Part shown: in pieces, positions 9,220 to 18,105 of the stretch
Layout: every line of letters starts with the position of its first letter
Position numbering within the stretch: the stretch's first letter is position 1
From: Limosilactobacillus oris DSM 4864
GTDB taxonomy: Bacteria; Bacillota; Bacilli; Lactobacillales; Lactobacillaceae
NCBI RefSeq assembly: GCF_001434465.1
Contig: NZ_AZGE01000004.1
Coordinates: 1 to 64,000, forward strand
DNA length: 64,000 nt
Reading direction: 5' to 3'
Notes under the pieces: generated by a model
The model's database searches: none
The model's input: only the letters and a program-made list of their open reading frames with translations
What the model was told of the DNA's origin: nothing
Program-made: the position numbers and the translations under genes

Positions 9220-11049
9220 TCAGCTTCGACGGCGCAGTTGACGGCGTGCTTCTTCGGCCGCCAGACGTTCACCGGTAAAGATAACGTGATCACCAGCCTC
9301 GAGGACGGTGTCCCCATGAGGAGAGATTGGCCGATGGTTACGATAAATCCGGCTAACCGTAATCTGGTCAATAAACGGTAACGTATGCAGCTCCTGACCA
9401 ACAATATTCGGGTTGCGCACAACGGCTTCAAATAAGCCCGCCTCGGTATCGGTTAGCATCTCCAGAATTGACGGTGTTTCAATCAACGAACGAAGGACAC
9501 TAATGTGGACGTTAAAGCGGTTATAAATCTCAACTCCCAAGTCTTTAAGGATCTTCATCCGGGATTGTCCCCGGCCGGGATCATTTTGACCAGCAATCAC
9601 CCGGCCGACCCCTGCTCCCTTGGCAATTTTCGCCAGCCGGGCATTCTTACTGTCAGCAGGGAAACAAATCACCATAATATCCGTATCGAAGTAATGACCC
9701 GCTCGCAAACTCTCCTCATCAATCGTTGGCAGGTAGGTCAACGAAGCCACTTCACTGTTAAAGGTTTTATAGTTATCTTCGTTATCAGTCAGCATCCGGA
9801 CATTATACCAGTTCTTTGACAGTTGCTGCGCGACCGGCACTGTAAAGGTATTAGTGCCCACAAAGACAACCCGTTGCTTAATCAGATCCGCCTTTTCCAG
9901 CTTGTAAACCGAGTTAAAGACGATTGGAGCGATAATACAGACAATTACGGCTGCCAAAATAAAGGCGTCAGACTGGTTTGCCGTGATTGCGTGAAGGTTG
10001 CGTGCCACCGTCAGCGAAGGCAATACCAGTGTAATCGTAGTTACAACCAGAAAGCTGCCGGCAAACGAGTTGCGGGTCGAAAAGCGCCGCCGGTAAACCA
10101 ACATTGCCGGTAACTTAGCAATAATAAAGCAAACCACCAGAATGGGGATCAATGCCAGGGCTTGGGGGTGGGCAAAAAGCTCCCGCAGGTTTAACTTAAC
10201 ACCAGTCATAATAAAGAAGAAGGGGATCAAGAAGCCATAACCAATCGACGTCAACTTATCCTTAGTCGCCTCAGTTGGTTCCAGGAGCTTCATTACCATC
10301 CCCGCCAGGAAGGCCCCTAGAATGTTCTCTGCCCCTACCGTTTCCGCAATTGTTACCAGAACAAAAATCAAGCAAAAGGCCAAGCGGATGTCCAGTTGCG
10401 TCGTGGCCTTTGAAATCCGGCTAAACCAGATATAGGGCTGCTTAAACCGCCGCAGCAGGATAATCGCCGCTAAAAACAATAGAATAATCAGCCATAAACG
10501 TTTGGCATCCCCACCGTTCAGCGACGCGTAAATCGTTAGCGAGAGCATTGGCACGACCTCACCGAGGACTGCCGTCAGCAAAATCGTTTGTCCTGCCGGC
10601 CGTCCTAAAATTTCTTTTTCCTTGAGCGTGGCAATTACCACCCCAAGCGCAACGGTCGAAAATAAAATCGTTGCTAAGAAGAAATCAGAAAACAGGCCCA
10701 AACTGCGTAAGATAATTCCCAGCACTGCCGCAGTAATAATAATCAAACCAAACGCCTGCCCAGCAAGCTGAACCGGATTTTGGCCGTCCTGGTTTTTATC
10801 CGGCCCCTTCTTAAATAAGTCAAAGTCAATTTCCATCCCTGACAAGAACATCAGCATGATGACACCAAGCGTTGACATCAACGTCAGCATCTCATTAGCC
10901 TGCACAATATTAAATGCACTTTTACCAAGAATAACACCAGTGATAATTTCGGCGACTGCCGTGGGAATGTTAGAGACATTCAACCGGGCCATCGCGATGG
11001 GGATTACCAAGGCCGCGACCATTACAATCAACACTGAGCCCTGCTCCAT
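9220..11049 (-). CDS. CPA2/Kef-type cation:proton antiporter with TrkA domains
   Basis: 609 aa. About 12 membrane segments fill residues 1-385, with the CPA2 motif ITGVILGKSAFN and GAENILGAFLAGMV. A Rossmann-type TrkA-N domain follows (VVFVGTNTFTVPVAQQL onward), then a TrkA-C domain near the end (NIVGQELHTLPF...GDHVIFTGE). It probably exchanges K+ or Na+ for H+ under nucleotide control and contributes to pH and ion homeostasis. I chose ATG at 11049, eight bases after GAGGAG, over a GTG at 11058 that overlaps the ribosome site. A TATAAT box for this gene lies near 11083. Confidence 0.93.
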   Translation of the reverse strand: MEQGSVLIVMVAALVIPIAMARLNVSNIPTAVAEIITGVILGKSAFNIVQANEMLTLMSTLGVIMLMFLSGMEIDFDLFKKGPDKNQDGQNPVQLAGQAFGLIIITAAVLGIILRSLGLFSDFFLATILFSTVALGVVIATLKEKEILGRPAGQTILLTAVLGEVVPMLSLTIYASLNGGDAKRLWLIILLFLAAIILLRRFKQPYIWFSRISKATTQLDIRLAFCLIFVLVTIAETVGAENILGAFLAGMVMKLLEPTEATKDKLTSIGYGFLIPFFFIMTGVKLNLRELFAHPQALALIPILVVCFIIAKLPAMLVYRRRFSTRNSFAGSFLVVTTITLVLPSLTVARNLHAITANQSDAFILAAVIVCIIAPIVFNSVYKLEKADLIKQRVVFVGTNTFTVPVAQQLSKNWYNVRMLTDNEDNYKTFNSEVASLTYLPTIDEESLRAGHYFDTDIMVICFPADSKNARLAKIAKGAGVGRVIAGQNDPGRGQSRMKILKDLGVEIYNRFNVHISVLRSLIETPSILEMLTDTEAGLFEAVVRNPNIVGQELHTLPFIDQITVSRIYRNHRPISPHGDTVLEAGDHVIFTGERLAAEEARRQLRRRS

Positions 11050-11206
11050 CTTCCTCACTCCTCTCTTAAAACTATCCTACCTATTATAATCGTTCATAAT
11101 TCGCCTGAAAACTCCCTCCCTAAAAAAAGATATTATTCGACTTGTCCGCCATTTCGCGGTACAATTGCTAAACGTTATCGACTATTGAAATAAAGGGGAA
11201 AACCAC

Positions 11207-12613
11207 ATGACAAACACGCTATCAGCTTGTACGAGCATTCTAATTGGTAAAAAGGCCAGTATTGATGGTTCAATCATGATTGGCCGGAACGAAGATGCAA
11301 AGGCAGCCTGGCCTAAGCACATGGTTGTTCACCAGCGGGGTGAGCTCGGCAAGCGCTTTATCTCCAAAGAAACTAAGCTCGAGTTAGTCCTCCCCGGAGA
11401 AAGCGCCCGCTATACCGCCACCCCCGAGTGGACTGACCGGGCGGGGCTCTTTGAAGAAGACGGAATCAACGAATACGACGTGGCAATGAGCGCAACCGAG
11501 AGCGCCTACTCAAACCAGCTGGTCCTCGGCTGCGACCCCCACGTGGAACACGGCTTGAACGAGGAAGCAATGATTACCGTTGTTCTGCCGTTCGTCAAGA
11601 CTGCCCGGGAAGGTGTCCAACACCTGGGTGACCTAATCGCCAAATATGGCAGCGGTGAAACCAATGGCGTCCTCTTTGCGGATAATAATGAAGCCTGGTA
11701 CTTTGAAAACGGCAGCGGCCACTACTGGGTTGCCCAACGCATCCCAGATGACGCCTATGCGGTGGTTGCTAACCAGCTGGCAATCCAGGAGGTTGACTTC
11801 AACGATCCCGAAAACTTTATGTTCCACCCGGGGATCCGCGAGTTCGTGGAGGAAAACCATCTGAATCCCCACCCTGCCGGTTTCAACTTCCGGCAAATCT
11901 TTGGTACTGCTGACCGGGCCGACGCCGTTTATAGTGAACCCCGGGTTTGGATTGGGCACCAGATGTTCAGCTCACTGGCCGCACAAGACGAGCAAGCTGA
12001 AAGTGCTGACCTGCCCTTCATCATGAAACCAGACCGCCGGCTCTCCATTTTTGATGCCCAGCGCTACCTCAGCGATCACTTCGCCGGCACCCCTTACGAT
12101 CCATTGAGCAAGGGCCCTCTTGCCCACCGCTACCGTCCAATTAGCCTGGCTAAGACTCAAGAGTCGCACATCCTGCAGATGGGGCGGCAAACGGGGGCTA
12201 ACATCCACTGGCTCGCAATGGGAGTTGCCGCCGAGAGTACTTACGTTCCCTTCTTCAACGGAATCACGGATGTCCCTGCTTCTTATAAGCGAGGGAAACT
12301 GCCAGCCCAGCTTAATTCTGCTTACTGGATCTTCAAGCACGCAAGCGTCCTCGTTGACAGCCACCTTCACGACTTCCTCCCCTTGCTAGAAGAAGTGCAA
12401 AAAGAGCGGAACGCCGCGGCAATTAAACTGATTAAAGAAACCGATCACGCCTTAGTCAACTACCAGGGCAACGAGCGGGCAAATTTTCTAACCCAGCAAA
12501 GCGAAAACTTCGCTACGGATACAATGAATGCCTATAAGAAGCTCACACTGGAGTTAATCACTAAGATGACTGACTACTCTCCACTGAACTTCAACACTGA
12601 TGAAAACCTATAA
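11207..12613 (+). CDS. pepD: C69-family dipeptidase (PepD-like), second copy
   Basis: 468 aa with N-terminus MTNTLSACTSILIGKKASID. Cys8 is the expected nucleophile after propeptide removal, and GRNEDA follows at about residue 27. It is clearly homologous to the product of 73-1488 along its length but well diverged, so the two are not a recent duplication. It stands alone with its own promoter region (TACAAT near 11152), an AAAGGGGAAAACCAC ribosome site and a dedicated terminator. Role: cytoplasmic dipeptide hydrolysis. Confidence 0.93.
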   Translation: MTNTLSACTSILIGKKASIDGSIMIGRNEDAKAAWPKHMVVHQRGELGKRFISKETKLELVLPGESARYTATPEWTDRAGLFEEDGINEYDVAMSATESAYSNQLVLGCDPHVEHGLNEEAMITVVLPFVKTAREGVQHLGDLIAKYGSGETNGVLFADNNEAWYFENGSGHYWVAQRIPDDAYAVVANQLAIQEVDFNDPENFMFHPGIREFVEENHLNPHPAGFNFRQIFGTADRADAVYSEPRVWIGHQMFSSLAAQDEQAESADLPFIMKPDRRLSIFDAQRYLSDHFAGTPYDPLSKGPLAHRYRPISLAKTQESHILQMGRQTGANIHWLAMGVAAESTYVPFFNGITDVPASYKRGKLPAQLNSAYWIFKHASVLVDSHLHDFLPLLEEVQKERNAAAIKLIKETDHALVNYQGNERANFLTQQSENFATDTMNAYKKLTLELITKMTDYSPLNFNTDENL

Positions 12614-12620
12614 AAAACAA

Positions 12621-12664
12621 AAGCAGTTCCTCAGATCAAGCTGATTTGAGGAACTGCTTATTTA
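12621..12664 (+). terminator. terminator of second pepD
   Basis: A 13-bp perfect stem (12621-12633 with 12647-12659) directly after the stop codon, followed by ATTT. The remaining 112 bp before the next gene show nothing else. Confidence 0.8.
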
Positions 12665-12776
12665 ATATCCAGCTGATTAACAGTGGTCAAGGCTAGCTTG
12701 CCAGAATTAAACCGGTTATTGCTACCGGGTACCGCTTAATCTGACTTGCCAGCTAAACTAGGCGGTTAGGTGCTTC

Positions 12777-14807
12777 CTAGTGCTGCTTCCCCCTAGCCAG
12801 GCCAAACATGGCTAAGAAACTGGCAATTCCCAGCCCAGCGACCGCCATTGAGCTGTGATTCCCAGTCTGGGGCAGTTGCTGCTGAGCCTGGCTGGCACTA
12901 GCTGTTGGCACCGAGTAACGACTGGCACTAACAACGCCAGTCGCCTGACCTGCTGACTGTCCCTGCCCGGTTAGTTGACCGCGTCCAGTCTGACTGTTGC
13001 TACCGTTTTCGCCATCAATCAATTCGCCGTTAGGTTTAGAGTTATCATTTCCACCATGGTCATCGTCATTGTGGACCTTATTCGGGTCAATGATTTCTGG
13101 ATCGACCGGTACGATTGGAGTCGTCGCCTGGGTGACCCTCACCTGGGCCGTGTTGGTAACCCTAAAGGCCGGATTTTGGTTGCCATTCAGGTAGTATTCA
13201 TAACTAACCGTATACGTTCCGGGAACAGTAGGATCAATCGTCGAAACGGTTTGACCATCCTGGTTTGCGATACCAACGACCCGCACTTGGCTTGGGGCAA
13301 CCGGAACGAGTTTGAAAATATCACCCGTAGTACCACTGCCCTGGTAGTCTAAGTTATTAACCGCTACAATATTGTCCGTTGGCTGCCAGTCACTAATCAA
13401 TTTAGAGCCGACCTGCGTTTCTATATCACGGGTCAGCAAAACCGGGTGTACTTCAACGTAAAAGCCATAGTTCGTCTTCACGTCCAGGTTACCGTCAGCA
13501 TTCTGGACGCCCTGCATAGCCTGGGTATTGTACGTATAGTGGTCTACAAAGTTTTGTCCATCAGGAGTGAGGTTGACAGTGTAGCCAAATTGCCGTAATA
13601 CATCCTGCACTTGGTCAAGTTTGAGTTGGTAGGTCCCGTTCATCCATAAAACAGGGTCGCTGCTATTAGCACTGCCGCCAACGTTTCCAATATTAGAAAC
13701 GTTCACCAATACTGCTCCTGCCTTGGGTAATGCCGCCAGCAACTGGGCCGTAGTCTCGGCCGGAAGAAGTTGGTACAGTGACTCAGCCGTTTTAAGCATT
13801 GGTAAAATGTCATCATTTGCAACATCTGTTTGCCGCCAAAGTGGTGTTGAAAGGTACAGGTCAATCGTTCCGGTATCATTAGCGCCCGCCAGCCAGATTT
13901 CATTGGCGGCCGACTGGTGAGTCGTCAAATAGGTGCCGATGTTAGCCGTATCAAACGTCAGGGGAAGGATAACGTGCGCAGTGGTATGCGCAGCCAAGGT
14001 CCCAACGACCTTAAACGTATCAGCCTGGCCGACTGCAAGGCCACGAGCGACCAGTTCGTCGTAAGTATAATAGTTTTTGTTACCATTAAAGGCAAAAACA
14101 AGTTGTAAGCCATTGATCACTTGACCATTCTGATCAACAATTTCCCCCTTGTCGCCAAAGCGGAGTAATGAGGGGTCAACTACGTTATGGTAGGGGCCAT
14201 AAGGGTTTAGGTAAACCACCGGTGAAATTTGCATTTCCTGATCAGTAGGGTTGCTCAGTTCAAAATTAATTTGCAAGTTTTGTGCAGTCTGGTAGTTAAC
14301 TAGGGCGTGCTTGGTGGTTTCACCGCTAGGAAGGTAAACTCCCGCAGTTTTTCCCGCCTGACTACCGCTTGTACTACCGTTGCGAGCGGTAACCGAAAGA
14401 TTGTACTGGGCCTCATTAGCCAAACCTGGAATAATATGGTCGCCCGCCGTCTTAACCGCGGAACCGTCACTCGGATTATTCGTATAGATAGCGGGAAGGT
14501 CCTGATTTAGTTTAGCGCGCTCGGTAGCCGAGTTAGAAACTGTTACCAGATTAGCTGAGGTAACATTCTTTGCTACGGATACTGAATCAGTTAGACCTTG
14601 GTTTCCATTCTCGTTAGACTCGACTTGCGTTGTGGAAACTACTGGCGCTGCATTGGCATCAGCAGAAGCGTTTTGGGCCTGGACGCCTAAGAACGACAAA
14701 CCGATCAAAACCGATGAAACCCCAACGGTCAGCTTTTTGATAGCATAATGTTGCCGTTGACCAGTGTATTTTCTAAGTATTTCTTTCTGATTATCACGTG
14801 ATAGCAT
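12777..14807 (-). CDS. YSIRK-type LPxTG cell-wall-anchored surface protein
   Basis: About 676 aa. The N-terminus has a YSIRK-like signal (HYAIKKLTVGVSSVLIGLSF) with cleavage expected near AQNASADA. The C-terminus has LPQTG, a hydrophobic stretch and RGKQH, the sortase A sorting signal. The ~450-residue middle matches no family I recognise. The region before the C-terminal linker (TVPGTYTVSYEYYLNG) looks like a bacterial Ig-like domain, and the linker is rich in D, N, G, S and Q. I chose ATG at 14807, eight bases after GGGGAG; another ATG two codons upstream is too close. Likely role is adhesion or surface interaction, but this is inferred only from architecture. Confidence 0.88.
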   Translation of the reverse strand: MLSRDNQKEILRKYTGQRQHYAIKKLTVGVSSVLIGLSFLGVQAQNASADANAAPVVSTTQVESNENGNQGLTDSVSVAKNVTSANLVTVSNSATERAKLNQDLPAIYTNNPSDGSAVKTAGDHIIPGLANEAQYNLSVTARNGSTSGSQAGKTAGVYLPSGETTKHALVNYQTAQNLQINFELSNPTDQEMQISPVVYLNPYGPYHNVVDPSLLRFGDKGEIVDQNGQVINGLQLVFAFNGNKNYYTYDELVARGLAVGQADTFKVVGTLAAHTTAHVILPLTFDTANIGTYLTTHQSAANEIWLAGANDTGTIDLYLSTPLWRQTDVANDDILPMLKTAESLYQLLPAETTAQLLAALPKAGAVLVNVSNIGNVGGSANSSDPVLWMNGTYQLKLDQVQDVLRQFGYTVNLTPDGQNFVDHYTYNTQAMQGVQNADGNLDVKTNYGFYVEVHPVLLTRDIETQVGSKLISDWQPTDNIVAVNNLDYQGSGTTGDIFKLVPVAPSQVRVVGIANQDGQTVSTIDPTVPGTYTVSYEYYLNGNQNPAFRVTNTAQVRVTQATTPIVPVDPEIIDPNKVHNDDDHGGNDNSKPNGELIDGENGSNSQTGRGQLTGQGQSAGQATGVVSASRYSVPTASASQAQQQLPQTGNHSSMAVAGLGIASFLAMFGLARGKQH

Positions 14808-15244
14808 TGTCATTGCTCCCCTCATCGCTTTTCGATATTTAAACAATAACACCTTAAATTGATATTTCAAGCGATAAAGGAAGAAAATAATTTAATTTAT
14901 AACCATTATATTTTAGGATTAGTCGTTTGAGAGTGGCTAAAGTGAGACGGCCAGCTTCCCCTTTGGCGAATAGCAAGTGGTTAGCGCTAGCAACGCTTAT
15001 CGGAACCAAAGCAAGCTAGAATAGTTAGAAAGAATTATCAGTTTATAAATTCTCGGCCATTAGTAGCAACAAGAGCTGAGCGTGCGAATTAACCCATCGA
15101 TTCGCAGTAGCTGGCTGGTAGCTAAAACAACCTTCAAATATTTGCTACGCATCGAAAAACAAACGCCCCAAATCAGCTTAACAGCCGATTTGAGGCGTCT
15201 TTTCTCACTCTCTTGTCTCTTCAACGATTCAAAGTATAACCTTT
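14808..15244. other. intergenic region upstream of surface-protein gene
   Basis: About 440 bp. It holds a likely promoter for the LPxTG gene (TATAAT on the minus strand near 14910) and the ahpF terminator at 15155-15203. Between them (about 14940-15150) is GC-richer sequence with short self-complementary stretches such as TTAGCGCTA, but no coding potential. Confidence 0.5.
15155..15203 (-). terminator. terminator of ahpCF operon
   Basis: Stem 15163-15177 with 15184-15198 (one mismatch in each half), followed on the minus strand by TTTGTTTTTC. Confidence 0.75.
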
Positions 15245-16900
15245 TTAACCGTTCTTTTCGACAGCAGCAACCAGTTGTTCCAGCGACTGGCTACCAAAAA
15301 TAACCGGCGCATCATTAATCATCGTCGCGGGAACACTCATGATTTTCTTGCTCTTTCGCAAATCTGGGAAGTGTTGTAAGTCAATCATCGTCGCCGTAAT
15401 GCCAGGATTCAACGATGCCATTCGTTGGCACGCCGCAACAACGTCTGGGCAGAAATGACAGGTCAACGAAACGCCAATTCGAATCTTGGCAGCTGGCAAG
15501 CGTTTAATACGGTCAGCCAATGCCGGGTCAATTGTTTGCCCCGGTCCTGCCACGTTATAGACCCCCAGGACAAGGGAATTCAGCTCGTGCCCGGTTGGAA
15601 TGCCGGCATAGTGCAGACCTGTATCTTGTCCATCGGCGTCCAGAAGTTTCAATAACGGCAGCAGCTCTCCCTGGCCCTCCTTAGTCTTGACAGTCAGGTG
15701 GTCGTCCAGGCTGGCAAATTCCGTCGTGAAACTAAGCAGTTGTTGACTAAGCGCTCTCCCATCAGTGTTAACCTCCAAGGTCACTGGCTTCGTGAGCCGC
15801 GCAAAAATCGGCTTGAGCTGGCTGTCAATTTCGGCGGTCAGCCAGTTGCCCTGGTGAGGACTAACCTTTTCCTGATGCTCTAAGTCAGTAGTTTGTCCAA
15901 CTGGCTGGGTGGCAGTTTTCGCCGGCGCCGTGTGAATCGGAACTCCCTGACGCTGCTTTTGAGCGGTCACATACTGTTCAGCAGCGGTGGCAGCAACCGC
16001 CCCATCCGAAGCAGCGGTGATTATCTGCCGGAGGTTTTTGACGATTACATCCCCCGCCGCATACACACCAGGAACGTTAGTAGCGCCATCAGCAGCCGCT
16101 TTAATATAGCCTTGGTCGTTCAGGTCAACCAATCCCTGCAGCTTCTCCGTCGCTGGCTTAGTCCCTACGTAAATGAAGATGCCGAAAGTATTATCACCGT
16201 CATCAACGTGGTAAACCGTTTCTTCCCCGGTCTTATTATTCACTAGGGTGGCGGCAGTTACATAATCATCACCAGTAACCTGCTTAACTTCCGTATTGTA
16301 TTTTACTGATACTTTCGGATTATTCAATGCCCGTGCTGCCATCAGCGGTGGACAGCTAAAATGATCTCCTCGAACCAGTACCGTGACGTGTTTGCCGAAC
16401 CGGCTGAGGTAGTCAGCTTCTTCCGCCGCAGCATAGCCACCACCGATGACAAAAATCTGCAAACCCGAGAACAATTCGCCATCGCAGGTCGAGCAGTAAG
16501 CTACTCCCCGGCCCCGAAACTCATCTTCACCGCTAAAACCAACCGTGCGGGGCTGTGCACCGGTCGCAATAATCACGCTGCGAGCCCGGTACTCCTGGCC
16601 GCTCTTGCCAACCAGCAGTTTGACCTCATCAGCCAGCTGGTATTTCTCAACCTGGTCATGTGCAATCGTAACGCCAAAGTCGGTCACTTGTTTTTGCATT
16701 TGATTCATCAACTGGGTACCATCGACCTTTTCAACGGCCGGATAGTTGTAAACTACCGAGGTCGTTGTAACCTGGCCGCCAACGGTATCCCCTTCTAGAA
16801 TCAACGTGTCAAGCGTCGCCCGGCCGGCATATAATCCGGCAGACAATCCCGCAGGCCCAGCACCAACAATAATCAGGTCGTATAAGTGTTTATCTGCCAT
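15245..16900 (-). CDS. ahpF: AhpF-type peroxiredoxin reductase with swapped domain order
   Basis: About 551 aa. Residues 1-~305 form a thioredoxin-reductase-like FAD/NAD(P)H domain: GAGPAGLSAGLYAGR for FAD, redox pair CSTC at about 136-139, and VFVIGGGYAAAEEAD for NAD(P)H. After a linker (~305-350) come two thioredoxin-like halves, the second with TCHFCPDVV (Cys ~481 and 484), which match the N-terminal domain of canonical AhpF. So the electron-donor domain is at the C-terminus instead of the N-terminus. It should pass electrons from NADH to AhpC, encoded 20 bp upstream. ATG at 16900 is preferred (GGTGG five bases before); a GTG at 16909 is possible. Confidence 0.9.
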   Translation of the reverse strand: MADKHLYDLIIVGAGPAGLSAGLYAGRATLDTLILEGDTVGGQVTTTSVVYNYPAVEKVDGTQLMNQMQKQVTDFGVTIAHDQVEKYQLADEVKLLVGKSGQEYRARSVIIATGAQPRTVGFSGEDEFRGRGVAYCSTCDGELFSGLQIFVIGGGYAAAEEADYLSRFGKHVTVLVRGDHFSCPPLMAARALNNPKVSVKYNTEVKQVTGDDYVTAATLVNNKTGEETVYHVDDGDNTFGIFIYVGTKPATEKLQGLVDLNDQGYIKAAADGATNVPGVYAAGDVIVKNLRQIITAASDGAVAATAAEQYVTAQKQRQGVPIHTAPAKTATQPVGQTTDLEHQEKVSPHQGNWLTAEIDSQLKPIFARLTKPVTLEVNTDGRALSQQLLSFTTEFASLDDHLTVKTKEGQGELLPLLKLLDADGQDTGLHYAGIPTGHELNSLVLGVYNVAGPGQTIDPALADRIKRLPAAKIRIGVSLTCHFCPDVVAACQRMASLNPGITATMIDLQHFPDLRKSKKIMSVPATMINDAPVIFGSQSLEQLVAAVEKNG

Positions 16901-16920
16901 TTCATCCACCAGCTTTCCCT

Positions 16921-17484
16921 TTACAACTTACCAACAAGGTCTAGGCTTGGCTTAATTGAGTCTTGGCCTGGCTTCCAGTTAGCAGGGCAAACACGGTCAC
17001 CATGTTCACGAACAAATTGTGCAGCCTGAAGGGTCCGCAGGATTTCCGCAGCGCTCCGGCCAATTCCCATGTTGTTAATCGTGTAGGATTGGATCTTACC
17101 ATCTGGGTCAACGATGAAGACACCCCGGTAGGCCTGGCCGGCATCTTCATCTAGGACATCAAACATCCGGGCTAGCTTACCAGCAGGGTCTGCAAGCATG
17201 TGGTACTTAATCTTGCCAATCTTTTCTGAGGCCTCTGCCCATGCCTTGTGGACGAATTCAGTATCTTCTGAGACGGAGTAAATTTCTGCATCCGCCTGCT
17301 TAAAGTTTTCATATTCGTCTTGCAGGGCTTCCAACTCGGTTGGACAAACAAAGGAAAAGTCTGCTGGGTAGAAGAAGAAAATACTCCACTTGCCAAGTAC
17401 GTCCGCCTTAGTTACTTCCTTAGTTTCACCGTCCTGGTATGCATTAACCTTGAAGTCGTCGATTTCGTGACCAACAAAATTCAT
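16921..17484 (-). CDS. ahpC: alkyl hydroperoxide reductase peroxiredoxin AhpC
   Basis: 187 aa, typical 2-Cys peroxiredoxin length. The peroxidatic cysteine is in FSFVCPTELEALQ (about residue 47) and the resolving cysteine in DRVCPANWKPG (about residue 165). It reduces H2O2 and alkyl hydroperoxides and is recycled by the AhpF encoded immediately downstream. The promoter region carries two PerR-like boxes, so peroxide induction is expected. Confidence 0.97.
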   Translation of the reverse strand: MNFVGHEIDDFKVNAYQDGETKEVTKADVLGKWSIFFFYPADFSFVCPTELEALQDEYENFKQADAEIYSVSEDTEFVHKAWAEASEKIGKIKYHMLADPAGKLARMFDVLDEDAGQAYRGVFIVDPDGKIQSYTINNMGIGRSAAEILRTLQAAQFVREHGDRVCPANWKPGQDSIKPSLDLVGKL

Positions 17485-17501
17485 AGATATCCTCTCCTTA
17501 A

Positions 17502-17516
17502 TTAGAATTATTCTTA
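17502..17516. promoter_or_regulatory. PerR-like box, proximal
   Basis: TTAGAATTATTCTTA is a 7-1-7 inverted repeat with one mismatch, close to PerR boxes of streptococci and lactobacilli. It lies between the -10 element and the ahpC start codon. Confidence 0.65.
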
Positions 17517-17528
17517 ACTACACTTATA

Positions 17529-17556
17529 AGTATAGCCGCTTTGCAAAATTTATCAA
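17529..17556 (-). promoter_or_regulatory. ahpC promoter
   Basis: Minus strand TTGATA (17551-17556), 16 bp, TATACT (17529-17534). It is bracketed by the two PerR-like boxes. Confidence 0.7.
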
Positions 17557-17560
17557 GAGA

Positions 17561-17581
17561 TTTTTAGAATTATTCTAAAAA
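17561..17581. promoter_or_regulatory. PerR-like box, distal, perfect palindrome
   Basis: The core TTAGAATTATTCTAA (17564-17578) is a perfect 7-1-7 palindrome and extends symmetrically to 17558-17584. It sits immediately upstream of the ahpC -35 element. Confidence 0.75.
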
Positions 17582-17663
17582 TCTTGAAGTGGCCAGCTGG
17601 AACAAAATCGAGCTGATGCTGATTTAGTTTACCGCCTGCCCGCTGACATCGACAGCTTTAAAC

Positions 17664-17700
17664 AACAAAGAGGCCGGAAGTGTATTCCAGCCTCTTTGTT
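17664..17700 (-). terminator. terminator downstream of rpsN
   Basis: A 16-bp stem (17664-17679 with 17685-17700, one mismatch) containing CAAAGAGGCC/AGCCTCTTTG, 11 bp past the rpsN stop. The preceding GACAGCTTTAAACAACAAAGAGG resembles the intergenic repeat family described at 45586-45690. Confidence 0.75.
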
Positions 17701-17711
17701 AAATAATGGTA

Positions 17712-17981
17712 TTACCAACTTGCCTTCCGAACACCCGGAATTTGACCCTTGTGGGCGAGGTTGCGGAAGTTAATCCGCGACATCCCAAACTTCCGCATGT
17801 AGGCATGAGGGCGCCCATCATAGCGGTCCCGGTTGTGCAGGCGAACTGCGCTTGAGTTGCGGGGCAGCTTAGACAAGCCGATGTAATCCCCCTGCGCCTT
17901 CAGCTCTTTTCGCTTTGCCGCGTACTTTTTAACCAGCGCTTCTTGGTGGTGTAATTTAGCAATCTTAGATTTTTTTGCCAT
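17712..17981 (-). CDS. rpsN: 30S ribosomal protein S14, zinc-free type
   Basis: 89 aa beginning [16 protein letters not shown]. It contains the S14 signature [20 protein letters not shown] and has no cysteine, so it is the C-minus form that needs no zinc. In Firmicutes this stand-alone paralogue substitutes for the zinc-ribbon S14 of the S10 operon when zinc is scarce. A longer in-frame start at 18020 has no support. A Fur-family-like box lies upstream. Confidence 0.95.
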   Translation of the reverse strand: MAKKSKIAKLHHQEALVKKYAAKRKELKAQGDYIGLSKLPRNSSAVRLHNRDRYDGRPHAYMRKFGMSRINFRNLAHKGQIPGVRKASW

Positions 17982-18001
17982 GTAAGTTGTTATCTCCTTA
18001 T

Positions 18002-18016
18002 TAATAGTGATTATAA
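18002..18016. promoter_or_regulatory. possible Fur-family (Zur/PerR) box upstream of rpsN
   Basis: TAATAGTGATTATAA has a perfect right half and five of seven matches in the left half relative to TTATAATNATTATAA. The location fits control of a zinc-free S14, but the match is weak. Confidence 0.3.
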
Positions 18017-18105
18017 ACAATAACGACTAACAGCTAAAATCAACATTTGCGAAACTATTCAACTAGATTATCTGATATTCACTGACCATTTGCAAGTAAT
18101 TTGCC

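Noticed and set aside
9177-9431. Open frame overlapping the end of the antiporter gene
   Set aside because: It lies in another frame of a clear TrkA-C coding region and has no ribosome site.
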